Assembly (NCBI GenBank): GCA_015680685.1
Contig: MNCI01016606.1
Location: 5,868 to 69,867 of the forward strand
Direction of reading: 5' to 3'
Length of the DNA stretch: 64,000 bases
Source of the DNA: Gnetum montanum
Lineage: Eukaryota; Streptophyta; Gnetopsida; Gnetales; Gnetaceae
Shown piece by piece: positions 59,501 through 64,000 of the stretch. The position numbers were made by a program, and so were the translations under genes. How positions within the stretch are numbered: position 1 is the first letter of the stretch; each line of letters starts with the position of its first letter. The notes beneath the pieces are model-generated. The model was not told the origin of the DNA. It ran no database searches and saw only the letters and a program-made list of their open reading frames with translations.

Positions 59501-60260
59501 GTGCAACAAGAGACATGTTGGGGGCCCACCATGTTGTGGTGGTAGGCCCTATTATGTGAATGGGGAGCATAGTTGGTGTTGCAGGTATTGCATGCACATG
59601 CAGTGGCACAAGCGCAGGCACACAATGCGGCGATTTAGGCAATCATGCCTGCTAGGGAATAATCTGTGATGGACCTTCACCTAGGAAGATATTCGGTGAA
59701 AGAAAATGTAAATGTGGTGAATGTGGGACTCGGTCAGTGTTAGATAATGTCAAAGGTGTGGTGACCATGAACAATCGATTTACACAATACGTTGTGGAGG
59801 GAGGGGCCATGGTGAAATCGGCATGACTACCTCCCTCAGAGTGGGATTCTAGATCGTCTTGTCTATCGTGAAGCATTTCATTATAGAACAAAGCCTTTAG
59901 TTCTTCTGGAGATGTCTATGCCATTAGCATTTGATCTAGGATCCACCTTTGTTGATCTGTCAAGGGTATGAAAGTGGTAGGCGTAGGAATGAGTTCTTTC
60001 CCATTGCAGTACATGAGTGTGTACTCTCTTTTTTCCTCGAGCTCTTGTGGGTACATAGGCAGGTTTGCTACTAACTTAGCACAGAGGAAATTGTAGCTTT
60101 CCCTGCGCTAAGCCTGTCCCTCAGGCTCTTTGTTTTGTTGCCTGAGGAAGCGATGTGGTGGCATCAGACTAAGTGGTTGCTCGACCATGGGAGGTGTGAC
60201 TTGCATGGTCCAAGGGTTCTCAAGGCTAGCGGTGTCAACGACAATGGTTGAAGTAGTCAT
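56585..60260 (-). pseudogene. gag-pro: Element C gag-protease
   Basis: ATG at 60260 (MTTSTIVVDTAS). N-terminal region to about 59650, then a Pro/His/Thr-rich stretch, a Retrotrans_gag-type domain (about 59060-58600: LPHFTKYNGEGDPNAHLVTF, FVTRFKYDLKPE), a basic linker (KSKDKGKA..ARKKGKNNKK, about 58550-58450), a CCHC-like knuckle CDYHQLCGHDTDYC (58105-58145), a Pro-rich linker and an aspartic protease (HVDDGVATN about 57095-57120; FNLILGRSWLAQL about 56900-56860). The frame has several stops, mostly TAG. The longest pieces (58565-57999 and 57479-56991) are intact. The protease D-D-G differs from the usual D-T/S-G. Confidence 0.88.
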
Positions 60261-60344
60261 TTTTAACGTGATTCATAGATAATGATAATAAAAGTAAAGA
60301 TTGGAAGGACAAAGACGAAGTAAGATAATAATCAGGGCTTTTAT

Positions 60345-60435
60345 CCTGTAGGACTCCAAAGGAATCGTCGAAGCGACCGATCTGCACCACAAAGTTTCGT
60401 AAATAACCTCAGAGGTATTACGTTTACGTTGATTG
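60345..60435. repeat. Single copy of the A-type leader repeat in element C
   Basis: CCTGTAGGACTCCAAAGGAATCG-type start with CGACCGATCTGCACCAC following. It aligns with each of the five tandem units in A (6508-7210) and lies at the same place in the leader. Confidence 0.75.
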
Positions 60436-60492
60436 AAAATGGGTATAGATAGCTTACAAGACTACCCGTAAAATACAGATCGAATATGAAGG

Positions 60493-60509
60493 CCATCCTT
60501 CTAGTGCCA
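60493..60509 (-). promoter_or_regulatory. Primer binding site of element C
   Basis: Minus-strand TGGCACTAGAAGGATGG, 6 bp inside the 5' LTR; homologous to the sites in A and B. Confidence 0.75.
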
Positions 60510-60515
60510 GAAAAT

Positions 60516-61967
60516 TGTAACGATGAAAAATGTTGGTCACTGGAAATACCAAATGAAAGTCTGTGTACACAGTTCTAACCTCAGATCTGTGCGAGGACCG
60601 TGCTAGAGAGAAAAATGAATCTGAGGTACCCTAAACGGTCTTGCCGATCAGATAGGGACTTATTTAATCAGTAAAAGGTTTTGTAGTAATTTGATGGTGA
60701 AATGAAGATTCTTTATAAAGCGATGCAATGTTTTTAATCCCGAAAGCAATTGAAGATAATGCAAACGATTTAGATAAGATTGTCAAATCTATCTAACTGA
60801 GATGCGGGAGATCAGATTTGGTAGATAATACGATCACAAGATTAGGGATTTAATTTATGAAAAAAAATATGTTTGATACAATGACTTCAGGTGGGCTTCA
60901 GTTTGGACGAAGCATATTCCAGTAGCAAGAAAATTATGCAAAGATGAAACAAGTGAGGATCAATCTACCTTGATCTAGCCAATCTAGGTGCAAGGAAGTC
61001 AGACCCGTGGGAGAATATCCGGTAGCTGGTTGTTTCTAATCAAGAATTCTTTTCAATCACCTCTAACGTTCTCACGATCACTGATTCTCTTTTGCTCTCT
61101 TGCCAACCTTGAAAGAAATATTTTTGCCCCCTTGATCTTCATCAACTAGAGCATTTATAAGGTCAGGGTCAGGAGAAAAACGTAAGTTAAATGACGCATG
61201 TGCTGAACTCATAGAATGTCGTTGACTTAATGTGTTGTTGTTAAAGCTTATGACGCTATGCTGCGTAACGCATCATAAACTACCCTTGTGTGAGCTTTCT
61301 CAACAGACTGTTCTTTGATTACGCTGTAATACACTAGAGAGCGTATTGTGGGGTATGAACTACTGATGTCCAAATTGTGCTTATTGTTACTTGAATTACA
61401 TTTCATTACACTAAATTACGCATAGTAGTGTAATTCAATGTAAAATAACGAAACTGCAAAAGTTGAAGTGTTGTTGCCACACTTCCTCTGTTTCTATCTT
61501 TCTCAGGGTTTTCACTACGCTTCACTGCGAAAAGCAGCGTAATGGGCCCCTTAACCAGGAAAGAAAACCCACTGAAATGTGCATCATACTGCAGACTTTT
61601 GCTTAGGCCTTGAGACTTTTACTAGGCTATCTAAGTCTTACATGTTTGCCATCCTTGATGCTGTGATGGACTGTCTTTGATATTATGCTGCACAATGCGA
61701 TATTACGCTATGTAGCGTAATACAGCATAATTTGCCAAAAGTTAAGATTTTTCGAAACAGATAACTTGCGAAGTTGGAAGTTTTTCCGCCGTGCATCCGT
61801 CACTTTGCTCCATCCTCTGGAATTTTCTTGTGTTGTGCTGCACAGCGGGGTGGGACAGACCTTCAACTGAAAAGGAACTTGCTGTGCCACACCTTGTTGT
61901 GACCCTTCACCTAAATCACCAGCCTTTTGCTAAACCTCTGAGGCCTTGAAATTTTCATGGTGTTTCA
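60516..61967 (-). repeat. 5' LTR of element C (1452 bp)
   Basis: TGTAACGATG to GTGTTTCA; direct repeat of 44441-45894 with many transitions. Minus-strand TATA box near 61151-61160. Palindromic TTACGCTATGTAGCGTAA at about 61702-61720 lies in U3. Confidence 0.93.
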
Positions 61968-61972
61968 AAGAT
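61968..61972 (+). repeat. Target-site duplication of element C, right copy (AAGAT)
   Basis: Matches AAGGT at 44436-44440 with one G-to-A change. Confidence 0.85.
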
Positions 61973-63900
61973 CATCCAGGGAATCACTCAACAACCAAGC
62001 ACTGTAAAAGATGTTCGATCATTCCTTGGTCACACTGGTTACTACCGGTCCTTCATTGAAATTTTCTTGAAGATTTCCAAGCCATTGGTAGAACTCATAA
62101 AGAAAGATGCTTCGTTCATCTGGACCAAGGAATGGGAATCTACATTCCAAACACTTAAGTAGAAACTCATAGAAACTCTAGTTTTACGGGCACCTAATTT
62201 GTCTAGGTCCTTCCACATTATGATGGATGCATCCAACTACACCTTGGGAGCCGTGTGTACACAGTGTAATGATAAAAAATGTCCATACTATATCCACTAT
62301 GCAAGCCATAGGATTGTGGGTGCACAACTTAACTACACCATCACTGAAAAGAAGTTGATGACAATGGTGTTCACCTTGGAAAAATTTCGACACTATGTGC
62401 TTAGATACAAGGTGTTCATGCATATTGACCATAGTGTTATCCGATTATTGGTGAAAAAACCAACAGTAAGCCCCCGCATCATTCGGTGGATGGTGATTCT
62501 TCAGGAATTTGTCCTCACCATTGTAGATCGAACGGGAACTAAGAATGTGGTTGCTAACCAATTTTCTCAATTGCGATGGGATGACACAGAAGAGGAGGAG
62601 CCCCTTTCTAACCAATTTCCAGATGAACTCCTCTTCACCAGTGTAATTGATTTGTAGGTGCCCAAAGCATCACCTTGGTTAAGTCACATCCTCACCTATC
62701 TCATAACTCAGGAGTTGCCCAAGGAGTGGGACCCTTGGTAGAAACAATAGTTTCTCCATAAGGCTAAGCACATCATGGAAATTAATGTCCACCTTTATAA
62801 GGTATGCGTAGATGGCCTAGTTCAATGGTGTGTCCCTGATGATGATACATTACGCATCCTCCAAGATGCTCATGAGGGTCCTTGTGGGGGCCACTATGTT
62901 GGGTGCCACACAACCATTAAGATCCTGCTTGCAGGGTATTACTAGCCCACAATTTTTAGGGATGCACAATGGTTCACCCACTCTTTTGAACGATGCCAAA
63001 GAGATGATGGGATGACTACATAGATGAAGGGACTTCAACAGTGGATCCAATCGCTAGAGCCCTTTGACATTTGGGGCATTGACTTCATGGGGCCCATCAC
63101 ATCCCTATCCAACGAAAAGGTGTATATCATCGTAGCTGTGGACTACTACACAAAGTGGGTAGAGGAAACCACTTTCATCAACTGTTTGTCAAACACCACT
63201 ACACAATTTGTCCAATAGAAAATCGTCAATAGGTTTGGAGTACCACGTGCACTCATCTTCGACAATGGGACTCATTTTATTGGTGTCACTTTTTGAAAGC
63301 TTATGCAACACTTGGGGGTCACCCATAAATTCACAACACCCTACCACCCCTAAGCCAACAGGCAAGTGGAAGTCACGAATAGGGAGATCACCAAGATCCT
63401 CACCTGAACCATCAGCAAATACAGGAGGGATTGGAGCATCAAACTTAACAATGCCCTCTAGGCTTATTGCTCCACTTGGAAACTTCCTATAGGGTACTCT
63501 CCCTATGAGTTAGTGTATAGAAAGTTACCAAAAATTCCAATCCAAGCAGAAATTTGAACACTATCCATAGCCAGTGACCTAGGTCTTGACTTGTCACTAG
63601 CACAACATGAACGACTTATCAACCTAAGTGTGTTAGATGAGAATCAATTAGTGCCCTGTTGTCAAATGAGATCCACAAGCCCTACAACAAAAAACGTCAT
63701 GATCTTAGGATTTGAAAGGTCACCTTTAGACATGGAGACAAGGTGTTGTATTGGAACCCCACACATGTATCACAACCAACCAAGTTTCAAACACTGTGGA
63801 AGGGACCCTACATTGTCTCCGAAATCTTCCCATCTAGGGCCTTGCTTATCCACAAAATTGAGGATCCCACACGGACATAGTTGGTCAACCAGCAATAACT
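61968..63900 (+). pseudogene. pol: Element D pol, second part: end of RT, RNase H, integrase
   Basis: Continues from 44440 with IQGITQQPSTVKDVRSF and HTGYYRSF. RNase H spans 62199-62657 with the acidic residues MMDAS, TEKKL and HIDHS. Integrase: zinc region (about 62860-63000, one Cys lost), WGIDFMGPI, IFDNGTHF and RQVEVTNRE, so all three core acids (D, D, E) remain, and a C-terminal YSPYELVYRKLP. Stops (many TAG) break the integrase into pieces. From 63540 the frame follows the same C-terminal region seen in E at 34830-35320; it continues past the window. Confidence 0.88.
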
Positions 63901-64000
63901 GAAACCTTTCTGTATAATCCACCTAACCAGTGCCACCACCTCATCATCATTAGGATAACCTTGCTCCATCTTTCACGTCTCCTCCTTTCCACCTAGTCGT

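Larger units (their letters stand above)
44441..61967 (-). mobile_element. Element C: complete Tat-like LTR retrotransposon (17.5 kb) with antisense gene
   Basis: LTRs 44441-45894 and 60516-61967, 5-bp duplication with one change. Same plan as B: gag-protease (60260 to about 56585), antisense gene (51492-55656, plus), RT to integrase (50900-47452), hairpin/polypurine tract, LTR. C and B share gene order and motifs but differ in LTR sequence, so they are separate families of one lineage. Inserted in the RT of D. Confidence 0.93.
39175..64000 (+). mobile_element. Element D: Athila-like LTR retrotransposon, split by C and cut by window end
   Basis: LTR, Asp-type primer site, gag, protease, RT, [C inserted 44441-61967], RT end, RNase H, integrase. 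The 3' end is outside the window. The related element E occupies 9003-9450, 27155-29033 and 34801 to about 39170 in the same orientation. Confidence 0.85.

Overview
This window looks like nuclear DNA from a land plant with a large, repeat-rich genome. I cannot name the species. I found no host gene, rRNA, tRNA or prokaryotic feature. Nearly all of it is nested, decayed LTR retrotransposons, which I call A to F.

A, B and C are related Ty3/gypsy elements on the minus strand. YVDD reverse transcriptase plus a second, archaeal-type RNase H points to the Tat/Ogre lineage. B (9451-27154) and C (44441-61967) are complete at both ends, about 17.6 kb each. A (1-9002) is cut by the window start and has a deletion in gag-protease. 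All three share an odd plan. Reading on the minus strand: 5' LTR, primer site, gag, protease, then a large gene on the OPPOSITE strand, then (seen in B and C) RT, RNase H, second RNase H, integrase, polypurine tract and 3' LTR. The antisense gene has its own TATA box and eight exons joined at in-phase GT..AG sites. It encodes about 1,060 residues: an FCP1/NIF-like HAD domain lacking its catalytic acids, a region like the 'putative plant transposon protein' domain, an acidic linker and a coiled coil. This gene is the most unusual system in the window.

E and D are older Ty3/gypsy elements on the plus strand, Athila-like (RT motif FMDD). E hosts A (E resumes at 9003), B (TSD GGTAC at 9446-9450 and 27155-27159) and F (29034-34800), a minus-strand copia element with gag only. 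D (from about 39.2 kb to the window end) hosts C (TSD AAGGT/AAGAT). The host reading frames resume across B and C.

Layout: 1-9002 A; 9003-9450 E; 9451-27154 B; 27155-29033 E; 29034-34800 F; 34801-about 39170 E tail; about 39175-40126 one LTR that may serve both E and D; 40127-44440 D gag, protease and RT; 44441-61967 C; 61968-64000 D RT, RNase H and integrase.

Every coding region has stops or frameshifts, and no element here looks autonomous now. Homology calls are by eye and LTR comparisons cover only parts of the LTRs. Boundaries of A, B and C are firm; those of the E/D LTR and of F are approximate.
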